A stretch of 64,000 nt of DNA from Gymnopus androsaceus JB14 (taxonomy: Eukaryota; Basidiomycota; Agaricomycetes; Agaricales; Omphalotaceae): assembly GCA_009733575.1 (NCBI GenBank), contig ML769437.1:124001-188000 (forward strand). Reading direction: 5' to 3'. Shown here piece after piece: positions 23,676-35,623 of the stretch; position 1 is the stretch's first letter, and every line of letters starts with the position of its first letter. Made by a program: the position numbers and the translations under genes. The notes below the pieces were generated by a model. It was not told the origin of the DNA. It did no database searches and was given only the letters and a program-made list of their open reading frames with translations.

Positions 23676-24860
23676 TCACCTCCTAACGGGGCCCTCCGCG
23701 CCAGTCCCCTTACCTCCCTCAAGACCAAAAGCACCCAACGACGGTTCCCCGCCAGTCCCTTTACCTCCACCAATGCCGACCGCCCCCAACGCCTGATACA
23801 ACGCATCATACACCGTCTTCTGCGGTGCTGGATCTATCGAATTAACTGTATGTTGTACTATCTGGGCGGTATAAGGGCAGAAAGTGTACGTCGAGCGGAC
23901 GTCCCACTGGGAGAGGGACTTGCCGGTTACGCTGACGCGGGAGGTGCCGGTGAGACGAAGGGCGATGTAAAAGGATTTTTGACGATGATGGGGGTGTGTG
24001 TGGGGAGTGGGATGAGGAGAGGGACCCACGGATGAGTTTGGGTCCGGGTCGGACGAGAGGTAATTGGAGCTGGGATCCATGTTTTTTGATTTTGGAACAG
24101 AAACAGCGACCTTTGTCAGAGTCACTTTAAGGTCTGAGTATAACGTATTTAACGAACGTCGCACGAAAACTGCAGAGGAAAAGTATAACGGTTTGCCTGG
24201 AAGGAGATAGTCATTATGTCGATCTACCTTTGGAAAAAAAAAGCGTAAATACTACACACCTTCCAATTGCAACATCTGAGGAAGGGGATGAGGTAACGGT
24301 GCAGGCGGGGTGTATGATAGACGGATTTTAGGACTATATATCGGTTCGCGTGTCCGATCGTCGCGTTGTTTACCCTTGCTTTTATGGTCTAGTGAAGGGA
24401 TCGGTATTGGGATATGAATATGCGGTATCATGGACATGGACATGGAGTCGGACGCTCTAGCAGGGAACACTTCTCCCGTTTGGGAGTCCCAACTTGCCAT
24501 TAAGCCGTTCACGAAGAATTCGGGTAGACTGGATTGGAGAATATCGATGGTACGACCTGTGCGGAGGTCCCATTCTGCGTCGGATAGCCATGAGTCCGAA
24601 TTTGGATCCGAGTCGGAGTTTGGGTTTGGGTCGTGGTCCGAGTTGGGCTGAGATGAGTTTAGGCTGGGAGGAGAAGGAAAAGAGTGCGAGTGCGAGTCGG
24701 GCGGATTGGTGTGTCGAAGTCCGAGGCCTCGAGGAGCGGTCGAAGATGATGAGGATGTAGAGCTTGGGTTTAAGCTCATTTGTCGTCGAGAGATGCTATG
24801 TCGCGAAAAAGACAATCCATTTGACGGGTTAAGCTTTCGTATTTGCTTTAACTTTAGCAT
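23676..24860 (-). CDS. Conserved fungal protein, probably mitochondrial, NTF2/Tim44-like region
   Basis: Two exons, 24860-24260 and 24196-23676, joined by a 63-nt GT-AG intron that restores the run LQLEG/GKPLYFSSAVFVRRSLNTLY. The N-terminus (MLKLKQIRKLNPSNGLSFSRHSISRR) is basic and Ser-rich with no acids, like a mitochondrial presequence. A Ser/Asp/Pro-rich linker follows, then a conserved-looking part: WDLRTGRTIDILQSSLPEFF, IYSPKIRLSYTPPAPLP, LYSDLKVTLTKVAVSV and WDVRSTYTFCPYTAQIVQHT. The last blocks resemble the beta strands of small NTF2-like domains of Agaricomycete hypothetical proteins. No frame break is seen. The specific function is unknown to me; localisation and fold are inference. 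Confidence 0.65.
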
Positions 24861-24949
24861 GATAGCTCTTAGTAGAAACTATCGTTGGTTGGATGAGTCT
24901 AGAACACGGAAAATCAATCAAGTAAATCCAGGTTATTTCTCGATAGATA

Positions 24950-26210
24950 GGTAAAACTCACCAGATAAACCTGGCCCAGATCCTACAGGATTAGAAGCAG
25001 GGAGAAGAAGAATAGTCTTTAGTAAAGTATGGTATGGTTGTAGGCGGAGGTGAAGACGTTTTCGAGCGGCATGCGCGTTATTTCAAGTTGGGCGCTCCGG
25101 ATCCGGCAGGCACCAAAACATGGCGCCTATCCAACTGCTCTTCTTCAACTTCTCAACAACCCACTACGCAGGTTTCCTCTGGCAGCTACATTCATGATTC
25201 ATGATCAAGTAGGAACTTCACATCTCACATATTAGACACATGAATTTAGCGGAGAAGATTCTCAGTTCTCTTTCCTTCTCGTGCGAAGTAATCGCTTGAC
25301 CGACTCCAGAATGAAATCCAGCATCCGAGCAGGAGCGTCGCGTACAGCTCACTGTAAAATCCCGGCGCATTATCTGCAGATCCCTTTCAGCTATAAAGCC
25401 CGTCAATCGATAATCAGACCAATGCAGTCCCCCCGTCTAATACCTCTCCTCATGAGGACTTACACGATGCACTTTTCTCATCCAGTCACGGTAAATCAAC
25501 AAGCAAGAGCGATTGCCTCTCCACGGGATCGCATTTTGAATGCGATTTAACGCGAGCTGTTTACGAGTTATCAAACACAGTGGTCTTTCGAATCGGTTTT
25601 CTGGGCGAAAAAAACAGGTTCGTTATTTGTGTCTTTATTTATATGATCTATTTTGAATTTTTCCTGATCGTATCCTTTTTTTGTTACTACATAGGAATCC
25701 GATGCTTGACAGCAGCTCTCTCGACCGCTAATGATACCTACTTATCCACTGCAATGCATACTTATGCATGTGGTAACAAAGTCGCCGTTTTGAGCGTTGA
25801 GATACTATTTAGTATGACGATTCATATCCTATATCCCGCTTCGGTATTCTCCACTCAGGGCGCAGGATCCAAGCTCAAGAGGGCGTTCAACGTTCAAGCT
25901 TCATTCTCCAAGTATTTTCAGACCTCCAAACCGAAAGTTTTAATTATTAATTCGTAGACCCAAAGCAGTCCCCTCTAAGAGGTCGCGGTAATATGCGAGT
26001 TCTTACCTTCATCGACACTCTCATAGAGATTAGGTCACCAAGCTAACGCCTCTGCATCATTGAAGGCAAGCTGTCGTATCGGTCATTACTATCTTCTGTC
26101 GATTCTCTAGCAAAACGTCACGGCTATTATCATTTTCTGTTGATTCCAATAAACGCAGATATCGTATCCGACATGGACAGTATATACGTAGACTATCAAC
26201 TGTGATGCTT
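24950..26210. other. Intergenic, no recognisable gene
   Basis: Mixed-composition DNA. A 125-codon plus-strand frame at 25580-25957 has no family resemblance. It begins with a hydrophobic stretch but lacks a gene-like context. Confidence 0.4.
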
Positions 26211-26215
26211 TTTAT

Positions 26216-26292
26216 GGGATATAGCTCAGCCGGGAGCAACAATCTGAGGGTTAAGCAAGTTGAAGGTTGCACGTTCGATTCGCGGCACCCCC
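26216..26292 (+). pseudogene. Degenerate tRNA-Phe-like sequence upstream of F-box copy 2
   Basis: Retains TATAGCTCAGCCGGGAG (A box), a GAAGGTTGCACGTTCGATTC T-arm region (B box) and a CACCCCC 3' end. The anticodon arm is scrambled, no GAA loop can be drawn, and the acceptor stem mispairs. It lies about 220 bp before the F-box gene on the same strand, as in copy 1. Confidence 0.6.
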
Positions 26293-26427
26293 ATGCATTC
26301 CTGCGGTTTGCCTCCTATTTTATTTATTGGCGCAGAATCTCGAGTCCAGTTTCTATCTTTTTTGGGGTTCCGCCAATTCAAGCGATAAATAAGTAAGTTA
26401 CTTCACCTCAATTGCGCCCAGATGTAA

Positions 26428-26441
26428 ACGTGGCGCCACGT
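26428..26441. promoter_or_regulatory. 14-bp perfect palindrome in the F-box upstream region
   Basis: ACGTGGCGCCACGT, overlapping a CACGTG E-box type core, about 70 bp before the F-box ATG at 26511. The same place upstream of F-box copy 1 (22136-22149) has ACGTGGCACCACGT. It could be a factor-binding site. Conservation may only reflect shared ancestry. Confidence 0.3.
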
Positions 26442-26510
26442 GTTTCGTAAGTACAGCTTTGCCTTCCCGCAATCGCTGTATCAGCACAATCTTGCTTCTC
26501 GGCCACCACA

Positions 26511-27797
26511 ATGCCAGTAGAACCACTTCCCAACGAACTGTTGGAATGTATCCTTAACCACCTCTACCTACCTCGACAGACCTACTCTTTTCAACTGTGC
26601 GCTGGTCGCAAAAGCTTGGGTTGCCTCTTCGCAGTGTCGAATCTTCCGAAAGATTAGTCTCTGCCCTCCCAACTCAATGGATGAGGCTGAACGCTACCAG
26701 GATTTTCTGGACGCAAACGATCGTCTCCTTGCACTCTTTGATAGCAATCCACGTTTGGCCACATATGTTCGGTCCTTGGAGATAAATGATTTTCGCTATG
26801 CAACTCTTCCATTGCATATGTCTACGGCTGGAATTGTTCAGCGGCTCTACAATTTGAATGAAATATCATTCTCCCTAATCAGATGGACCTGGCTGCCCCT
26901 TTGGCTCAAGAACTTGCTAATGCTGTCAAAGCGCCTTCATTTACCCGACTTACGCTCCGGATGTTCTTCATTGATGAATTCAGTGAATTGGTGTCTCTGT
27001 TGCGCCAAGCGAAAACATTTGAAGAGCCTTGAAGTCATTGACATTTCAACTGCGCTCCTATCTGGGGGTCTGGCAACTTCGCCACTCCACTGCCGCCTCG
27101 GTCTATACGACTCAATCATCTGCTCCTACAAGTCAAAAACGTCGATCAACACTTTGAAGGGCCAGATAGGCTTCCAGAATGGTTGCTAGAGGATTCTTGC
27201 CCATTTGAAGTTGGACGTTTGCAATCATTGCGAATTCAGCATGATCAACATGATCATCCCCGAATCGCTTCTCTGCTTCAACAGGCTGGTGCTAGTCTTG
27301 GTGAGCTAGAGCTGCAGGACTTGTACCAACGAACCATAAGACAACGTATGTAATATACTAGCTTGCTGCTTGTTCCTTCACTCATTTCGTTCCTTGTTCC
27401 GTTCTTAGCTTCGAATGTCGTTCATCTTGGATATATCCCCAACCTTCATACCCTGAAGCTAGTCAATCTCCATCAATCCGACACGTACACTCCCGTGCCC
27501 TGGATTCTGTCCCTCTTTGAACCTCTCTTGAATGGAAATCAGAGTCCCCCCCGGCATCTGGTCATTGAACTCAGCTCTGAACATGATGATCCAGTAGCGA
27601 CTCCTCAGTGGGAGCACTGGGTGGCGTTTGATGCATTCTTTGCAAGGGCAGAGTTTGCTTTGCTCGAGACGGTGGATATCATTATGACATCCAGAGTCAA
27701 TGGCATCCCTGGTGATGTTCCTAGTAATGTTGCGGATTTACTGAGTAGGCGACTTGGGATTCTGAAGGAATCGGGGAAACTGAGGGTCATACATTGA
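26511..27797 (+). pseudogene. F-box/LRR-type protein gene, copy 2, several frame breaks
   Basis: ATG at 26511: MPVEPLPNELLECILNHLYL. A duplicated 4-bp unit (CTAC) then shifts the frame. In the next frame the F-box continues (LFNCALVAKAWVASSQCRIF) and runs into ERYQDFLDANDRLLALFDSN and RLATYVRSLEINDFRY. Another shift near 26878 leads to MDLAAPLAQELANAVKAPSF, which aligns with copy 1, and further shifts follow near 27012 and 27100. A GT-AG intron (about 27344-27407) precedes a coherent last exon (VVHLGYIPNLHTLKLVNLHQ to the stop at 27797). It is better preserved than copy 1 but not translatable as given. Confidence 0.6.
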
Positions 27798-28247
27798 TCC
27801 CAGAGTTCTCAAGTGTCAACTGACCAGAGGAAAGCTTCGATGATGGATTCCATCTTGCCAAACTTTTCGAATGGAGAATCTAAATGGAGGCGTTGCGTCA
27901 GTAATAACGGTATTACCTCTGTCGATAGTATTGGCTAAAATATGTTCACCCGAAGCTGCGAAGAAGGCGATTTAGAACTTGAAGCGCAGAGAAAATCGAA
28001 TCCGTATCATTACTGAATTCTTGAGGCTAGTACCACGGCTGAGGGGAGACTTAAGAGTCAACTTCCAAGGGTCAACTTCCAAGTCATTTTTGAACAAGGT
28101 GTTTCTGGTCAAAAAGGATCCGGACAGACTCGATTCGTCTTTTTTTGAAATTAGCATCAACCCTAGTACGTCTATGATACACTCATAGCATCGCATGTAC
28201 TTCAAGATAAAAAAGCTCAAACGATCACGAATCCTCGCGCGCGCGAA

Positions 28248-30972
28248 TCACAATTTCCCAATATTCTCCAACAACACCTTCTTTCCCTTCGCCTCTCCTT
28301 CCTCAATCTCCTTTTGAACTGGTGAGGTATATAACCATGATTTGAGTTTTTGTCTCGCTTCGTGGACGGAGACGTTTGTATCCGAATTTTCCTCGCTACC
28401 CATAGCTTTGATAAGCGCTGCACATAGCTCCGCGACAAGGAACGTCCCGTTCCGCTCGCCTTTGCAACACATTGCTTTTATTTGCTCGCCCTCTCCTTCA
28501 TCCCCACCAGCGCCAACAACCCCAACAAACCGAACCGCAAACACCCCCGCGTCCCAAGCCGGACTAGACTCTATTGTTTTGGAAGTATGGTTGAAATGTC
28601 CGCCTTGCAGGAGGGTTTTGTATAGACGGGAGGTGTGCGGGAGGTCGATTGGGTGCGGGGCGTGGGTTTCGGTTTCATTGGATGATGATGATGGAGAGGT
28701 TTGGGATGGATAAGATTCGGCAATAGCTTGGAGGAGAGTGGTCATTGCAGCGGACTTGTCTGTAGGAAGGGGTATCAGAAATTATAGAAGGGATCTCAAA
28801 AAATGCCAATAAAGAGGGAAAAATCGAAAGCGATGGAACACTCACCGCCCTCAGCGCTCAACATAATCTCCGCCACGATCAAGCTCCCTCCAGGATCCCT
28901 AGCTATCTCTGCTCCCTTATCCGCAACCCATTGGATCAGAGGCTCACTAGCGCCTTTGCGCACCTCGTCCATTCGCGTTTGAGCGGATTTTTTACTCGTT
29001 CCACCTCCTGCTGCTGCCCCGTTATCGTGATCTTCTCCGACGTCAGCTCCGTCCCCACTTCCGCTTGACCCAGGCTCCTCCCCTGGACCTAATCCATCTC
29101 TCGCTCTATCACTCGCTCTGAGCTCCGCAATCATCGCCGGCGTAAAATGCCTCCTCGATCTCGGAACGAGTAGGTAGAGTATTGCGCGCCGGCCTTGAGC
29201 GGATCGGAGGAGGGTAGTTGAGTGTGGAGGGGATGGTTATGAGGGAAGTGAGTGACTTTTGAAGGAGTTTTGTGTCGCTGTTGGAAGGGATGGGAAGAAG
29301 GGAGGGATAGGAGAGGAGAGGGAAGAATGCGAGGAGTAGAAAGAAGAAGGAGCGAGGTAAGGTAATGAGTAGGGAGAATAAGATAAATAAAAGTCCAAAA
29401 CTCACTCGACGACATCCATCGCAGTAAACAACACCATTTGTGCCTCTTCGTCTAGACACATCCGCTCGATATGCGGTTTGAGAGTTTTGAGGATTTGTTT
29501 GCGGTCCTGTAGAGGATGAGTTAGTAAAGGAATCCGACAAGAGTAATCGGAGAAAAAAAATTAAAAGAGCAATAGACAAAGTAAACCATCGGTAATTCGT
29601 TCGTTTGAGACAACGATGAAGCAGCGACTCTTCCGAAGCAAAACAAAACTAGAACACACACCTTTGCACTTCCCCTCGCTAAAAACTCCCTTACGACGCG
29701 ACTGCCGTCTTTGGTATGTACCATATCAGCGAGAATTTCTTGACAGCTGCGTGATACAAGCATAGATTAGTGTTGTCGTTAGCGTTATACTGTAAGAAGC
29801 AATCGACGCACTTTTCGAATAAATCTCTCCTCATTTTCTCCGCCTCCCCTACATCCTGAAGCGTATTTAGGGCAGTAAGATACTCCCATGCCGCACGGTG
29901 TACAATAGCGTGTTGGATGGTGCCTTTGTCTGGGTTGTTGAACCTGTGGGATAGAACGTGAGTAAAGCGGCCAAGTAAACAAGATGTGATATATCTCACA
30001 TTGAATCCAAATTCTCCTTCAGCGCACCCAACACCCTCTTTTTCCTGTCCTTATCAAAGCCCTCCAATACTCCTGACAAACCCTTCTTCGACTTTTCCTT
30101 CTCCGCTTCAGAAGTGTGAGAAGAGGAGGAAGAGAACAGCGCAACCTCCTTGCCGTAGAATTCTCGCAAGAGAATGCTCCTCTCATACGCATTGGCGTAG
30201 AGTTCGAATGCATCTGCCAAGACGGAGGAGGCTTCGCGATGCAAAAGCATTTTCATCACCTGGCCTTGAAATTCGAGCAGGATGGATGCACGATGGGTGG
30301 GACAAAATCGGATGAGTTTGGTTACGAGGAACTATGAGAGTTAGAATCAGACTCTGCGAGTTTTTAAGCCTAATACTCCTACCTTTGAATACTTATTCCT
30401 CGCCAAATCCTTATACCCACCTTTTAGCTCTTCCGCAATCTCATTCCTCTCCTTAGGCCCACCATACTTGACAACGGTTTGCACAATTCGACTGGCATCG
30501 TGTTTAAACACGATTTCCTTGACTTTTCCTCTGATCACGTCCATCAAGTCGGTAATGTGTTTTTGTCTCTGGGCAGAGGAGATGGACTCGGTGGAACGAG
30601 CTAAAGCCCATATACGTTTAGCTTCAGTGAGAAGAGAGGAATGTGCTTTAGAGGCTTTGCGTTCGCGCTGCATGGCTTTTTGGATTTTGTGGGATTCGCG
30701 GGCACTGGTGCCGCCGCTGTCGACTTGCATCGCTTCAGCGTCGGCATTTCCTTCAGCTTGTTCCAGTTCCACTTCTTCCTCTGCCGCTTCAAAGTCTACA
30801 TCGTCATCACCATCGAGGTCTGATTCGTTGTCTATGTCTGTATTTTGGACTGTGACTGGCCTGCTTCGTTTCGTGTGCGTATTAATTCGTTGTGGGTTTT
30901 GGCTTTGGATTTTTTGGGTGCTGGGCCAGATTGGGATTTGGCAGAACGTTTTTTGGTGTTTGTCGCTGCCAT
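28248..30972 (-). CDS. PUF6: Pumilio-family RNA-binding protein PUF6 (nucleolar, CPL domain)
   Basis: Seven exons on the minus strand: 30972-30383, 30331-30000, 29943-29812, 29746-29663, 29506-29406, 29277-28846 and 28759-28248. A Lys-rich start (MAATNTKKRSAKSQSGPAPK) and an acidic stretch precede PUF repeats: IVFKHDASRIVQTVVKYG, KYSKFLVTKLIRF, then KGTIQHAIVHRAAWEYL and ILADMVHTKDGSRVVREFLA. The CPL region follows (GRRAILYLLVPRSRRHFTPA, RDPGGSLIVAEIML). Puf6 proteins bind mRNA and pre-ribosomal RNA and support 60S biogenesis. Two one-base frame breaks are needed, near 30890-30920 in the N-terminal linker and near 29215-29235 before GRRAILY. Either the gene is damaged or the assembly has indels. 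The 5' end is copied at 47870-48180. Confidence 0.85.
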
Positions 30973-31489
30973 GAGATTGGAAGAAAAATGGGCGTCAAAA
31001 CTTTTTAGTTTTGGAAACTCATGGCGCTTACTGCGCGCTCTTTTTCTTTACTACTCTACTATACTCTACCGCGTCCTATTAGGAGGAATGCGTTCATGTT
31101 AAACATTAATACGGAGCCCCGTTATTGGCAAGGTGCAGCTCATGACTCTCGTCTAAAAGTACCACAGTGGGCGGACGTAGGAGGGAACCCAGGTTTGGGG
31201 GGTAGCACAAGTGAGGTTGAAAAAAGTCTCGATTAAAGGTGGGTTAGGGTGTTGACTTCGGGAACTCAAATGTTGGGGTTCGATGCCACGATGATACTTA
31301 AGTATTCAAGGCCCCGCGCCTAGAATCGCCGGTTCCAACTTTGACCGGACGTCAAGTAGCTGCGATTCACTCGTCGCTTCAACAGTACATGGGTCATTGG
31401 GTATAGGAACAGGAAGGATTGGTGCTGGAGGGGTCGATTGAAAGAACCTCTTGGGCCATCTTGAAGTTGAGTCCAGTTAGACAGGCAAA

Positions 31490-31610
31490 CGACTGTATCG
31501 ATGATGCGGTTGAGCGTTTATTGGATCGCACAGAGCTCGCACTGCTCCGAGGTAAAGGTCTCGAAAGGATGGATCGAAGCGCTGTCGTCTCTGCAGTTTT
31601 TGAATGAGGA
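31490..31610 (-). repeat. Small fragment copied from the Ser-rich region of the BTB/CAP-Gly gene
   Basis: Minus-strand reading gives SILSRPLPRSSASSVRS, against SILSRNLPRSSASSVHS at about 52350-52410 in the full gene. The fragment lies about 500 bp upstream of PUF6, the same neighbour combination seen at 47.9-49.5 kb. Confidence 0.55.
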
Positions 31611-31773
31611 TCGAGAGTGACGATGCCTCGGTAATACACGAGTCCTGCTTGTACATGTATATAGCGAAGCCCCTTCGGCTCTTTATTTTTTGGTCAGGTG
31701 GCTATTTTTTTGGCGATCTTCACGATCATCGATGGACGATTTTGGTGCAGCACTGCGCAAGAACTTTTCAAAA

Positions 31774-34343
31774 ATGAGTGTAAACAATGACTCCAGCTCC
31801 TCATCGTTATATTCCAAACGCGACCGTCTCGCCGACGGGCTCCCTGGAGACTCGTCTCGTCTCGGACACGCGGACAACTTCTTAGACCTGGCTCGTGCGG
31901 AAGTTAAGGAGCGGAAAGCTGCTAAGAAAGATCGAAAGACGTTTTGTGGCCATTGCGGTAAACATAAAGATGAGGGCATGAAGCTGCAGACTTGTTCGTT
32001 ATGCAGGTCCGTTCAAGTTTGCTTGTGTGTTTACTTTGCACTGACATGGATAATGCATACAAGATCTATCAACTAGTAGGTCCCCGTGTAGCTCTGGTAG
32101 TATCGATGTTGAGTTTCGGTTCAAGCTGTAATGCTACCTGTCAGAGAGATCATTGGAAATCTGGCCACAAGACAGATTGCGCTTCGTTCAAACAGCCACC
32201 TCTCGCGAAAAACTTTGATCCATCTGACCGTCCCCGACTCTCGAACGGAGTGAGAGGGAGGGCCTTGTACCGTACGATCGAACAAATAAACGTGACTTTT
32301 AGTCCAGATCTTTACCCGATTTTACCACGGCCCTTATCGGCATAGGTCAACGTGCCGACGAAACAGTTTCTTCCCCTCTGTTAGCATTGCAAGAGCGTTC
32401 AATGTCTGTCGGTCGAACAAGAAACAATAAGCAACATCTTTTTGAGAACCGCATCTTGCAAACTGCAATGGTTTTCACAAACACAACCGGACTTATTGTC
32501 CTAAACGAACGGACATTGTATTATCATTCAAGATATTTTGTCCTGCCAGTGCTACGATTGCCAAAGAAAAAGTTGCTACTTTGTTGCTAGCTTATACTGG
32601 AGCTTCTTCTGCGAGGGCTCTTGCAGTGTTTGCGTTAGCAGTGCTTCTGCTCTAATTGATCACAACACCACCATAGGTTTTGTAGGCTTCGCTAACGTGC
32701 ACAATGGGTGGTTTGACACTGTACATACTACACCTTGGTTTGATGTTGCCCCGGTTTTGCAGACACTTTCTTTTCAACTTCACCTCTCTGTGATGATGAT
32801 GTGGGCTCGGTTGCTCATGTTTGCCATACCATTAAAAGTTTAAAACTGCTAGGTCTGTTTTCTGCATAGCATACGTTCAGCCTCAACTACTCGCTATGTA
32901 TGTAAGTGACCGGACATACCGCGCCGGCCAAGCATATGCTAAGTCCGGTCACTTACGTACATAGCGAGTAATTTTGATAACTGCAGATCTCTTGCTGAGC
33001 TTTTGCTGCAGGTTGTTGTAAAGTACTGGTTTTGTGTACAAATAACTTCAATTTAATCTGCTTTTTCTACTTTGTAATTATTGTCTAAATTACGTCAATT
33101 TAGACAGTTTTGTGTACTTGAGCGAGTCGGGGATTGTCTCGCGTAAGCGGGACGTTACTGGTGCAGATGTTCCCTGGCCTCACGATCCCATTTTCGCTCA
33201 AGGAAACAAGGATGGCTTGGGTATCTGGCTAACCACGGCTGGTAGTCTCAGCTCTTCGTAAAGAGTCCCATCATTGTGCTTTTGAATTTGCTCATCTAAA
33301 AATTCCGGACAGGTTGCAACAAGCATTTGAACCTGTCGATAATCAAGAGTGCAAATTGGACCCCATGGGCCCACCGTCCTTTCAGCGTTGGGCAAAGGTC
33401 GGACCACACAGTGGCAGGGGGGCCGGGGAGTTTGGACCTGAAACAAAAAACTTTCTCGGTCCATCGCTGCTCAGTCTTCGAGTTCTGGTACAGAATCGTC
33501 GCAAGGATGATAAAGTGGTTTTGGTCAACGCTGCGCAGATGGTTATCACGGTTGTAGGTATGGAGGATGTACTTCTTCCTGACGAGAAGAAGTCTGCAAT
33601 CTTTGGAAAGTCCCGCAATGGGTCCGTTCTCCTCTTGTAATCTACTCTCACTTTCCATACTAAGTCTTTCTTCCAGTATTGAGTGCATGTCTGTACCTCC
33701 TTGGACCGACTATAACGGTCAATGTCGTGCTGCCATCCTAGAAATCAATGGCGTTGAAGCTCCCAAGGGCAAATTCGGCGCGGATGGGGAAGGGGAATAC
33801 GAAATGCCTTCTCCACCTACCGGCGATCCTTGGGGTCGTGTTCTCCAATGGGATATGCCTCGTTTCTTGCTCGCACCTGGGGATTTTGCCATCTGTCGTA
33901 TGCAGTACCGTCTCGGAGATGGCGACGTCTGCCAAGATTACCCCGAAATCATGACTCGTTTTGCCCATTGCGCTCTCCAATGCCGTGTCTTGCAACCCAA
34001 GAGCAAAACGCCAGGCGACTTTCCAGGCGACTTCGCTTGGATAAACGAAGCACGTATACTATTCACACGTCTCCATAACCCAGAAAGTATCACTCTCATT
34101 GGGCACTCTGATTTCGACTATCTGCAAGAGTACTACCGACCGTACTTTGATGAGGGTGAGGATGTTTGGGCGGAGAAACGCCTTGGGGGGAGAGCAAAGA
34201 TGGTAAATGACATGATGAACTCTATGACGCCCCCGCTCTTGAAGGCGACGATGAGCTCGATGACTCCGGAGAATAGAGCTGAGGTTGTGAGACGTTTTCA
34301 GGTGATGGGAGTGGATATTGAGAGAGCTTTGCGAGAGAGTTGA
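31774..34343 (+). pseudogene. MYND zinc-finger protein gene, heavily frame-shifted
   Basis: The ATG at 31774 opens a Ser-rich leader, then the first half of a MYND finger (FCGHCGKHKDEGMKLQTCSLC). After an intron the second half follows (CNATCQRDHWKSGHKTDC). Colinear segments then follow in changing frames: LYYHSRYFVLPVL, AKEKVATLLLAYTGASSARA, IDHNTTIGFVGFANVHNGW, PLCDDDVGSVAHV, PIFAQGNKDGLGIWLTTAG, FEFAHLKIPDRLQQAF. The end is a long intact segment (33.7-34.34 kb, WTDYNGQCRAAILEINGVEA to the stop). At least four shifts are too close together for introns, so the gene is dead as written. A 79-bp hairpin element sits inside it. Confidence 0.65.
32890..32968. mobile_element. 79-bp palindromic mini-element (TA target)
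   Basis: Arms of 26 bp (CTCGCTATGTATGTAAGTGA and onward, ending CCGGAC) match the complementary arm with a single mismatch around a 27-nt loop. TA flanks both ends (32888-32889 and 32969-32970). It looks like an extreme internal-deletion derivative of a Tc1/mariner-type element reduced to its inverted repeats, inserted in the MYND pseudogene. Confidence 0.65.
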
Positions 34344-35620
34344 TCTCGCGAAGATTAATCTTCATCTCTAAGCTCTCTTACTCATCGAAGCCATGCATAC
34401 CGACGGGCCATCACTATCACTCCAGGGCAGTTATTTGTCTTTTTTTTCTTTGGAAATTATTTTGGAAATGCCTTTAAACTTGTCCGACTCTTACTGAATT
34501 TGGTACATACATAGCATAGCAGCTTGGGAAGCTGTCCATTTATTACTTACTACCAATGTACACTGTCTTCGAGAGCGATTGAGTTTCCGCCTCGCACCTC
34601 GGGAGTTGAGCGATGGCTCGGAGGCACGAGGTGTCCCAGGGAAGTGATACCAAATCCCGAGTCCCGAGACGTTCACCAATACCAGTTGAACAGCTAATGG
34701 GTAGGGTCAGATTGAAGGTCGTACGCGTACATAGAGGCCACGAAACTCCGTACATACTATAGGTATTAAATATTAATGTCGCGCCAGACAAGTTGAGAGC
34801 GGTGCAAGCGTAAGCAAAGTTTGCGATGACTAAAACAACTGATAATACATACACAGTATACAGTACCTTCCCCTAAATAGCAGCCTTTATCTCATGATTG
34901 TCTCTCTAACTTATTAGTGTTTTCCGTCGTCCTAGCGAGGTTTATTATTGCCTTGAACAAACTTGATCTTTGATATTTTGCGTAGATCTATTAGTATAGA
35001 GGGTTTGACCAAGTTAATCTTATCGCACTGTTGAGGTTTCAGTCTCCGAGTCTGTTACATGAATGATGAAAGAGTTGTCAAATTCGGGACGTTAAGCGAG
35101 GGACTTTATATAGTACGTCACCCCTTTCTCGTTCACTCTTCTTTCAAGTCCAGCTCTAGTGCACGATGAGTGAATCCGAGTTATAATAAAGACACCCATT
35201 TTGGACATTCGTACGAAGTATACAGGTACCTCATTCATATCAAAGCGAGTAAAGTAGCAAATAAACGGCCCTTAAAGGGACAACAGTTGTAAATTATCAG
35301 GCCAAAGTGTAGTGTGACAATAAGTGAGGCAACGGATGTCAAGAACGAAACACAGCTCACCACCAGACCAAAATGAAAGTATGCTTCCATCAAATCGGAA
35401 GCGGTGCGCCTCAAGCTTCCTCTTCGAGTAAGCAGATCAATCTGATAGCAAAAATGATTAATGGAAGATAGTATGAAGTGGGATAGAAAACAAGAGAACG
35501 TCGGGAGCTTCGATGCAGAGTTTCGACTAGTACACATTTCAGGTTGCAAGTTATATCGCCCTAGCAGTGCCTCATCACTCTATGACTGGCGATACTACAA
35601 CATCGGTCTCGAGCTCACTG
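34344..35620. other. Intergenic, no recognisable gene
   Basis: AT-rich spacer between the MYND relic and the 3' end of the DUF6534 gene. Minus-strand open frames (for example 35235-35549) lie just beyond the DUF6534 stop and have no family match. Confidence 0.4.
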
Positions 35621-35623
35621 AGT

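Noticed and set aside
26216..26292. Functional tRNA
   Set aside because: Good A and B boxes but no drawable anticodon arm and a mispaired acceptor stem; kept as a pseudogene.
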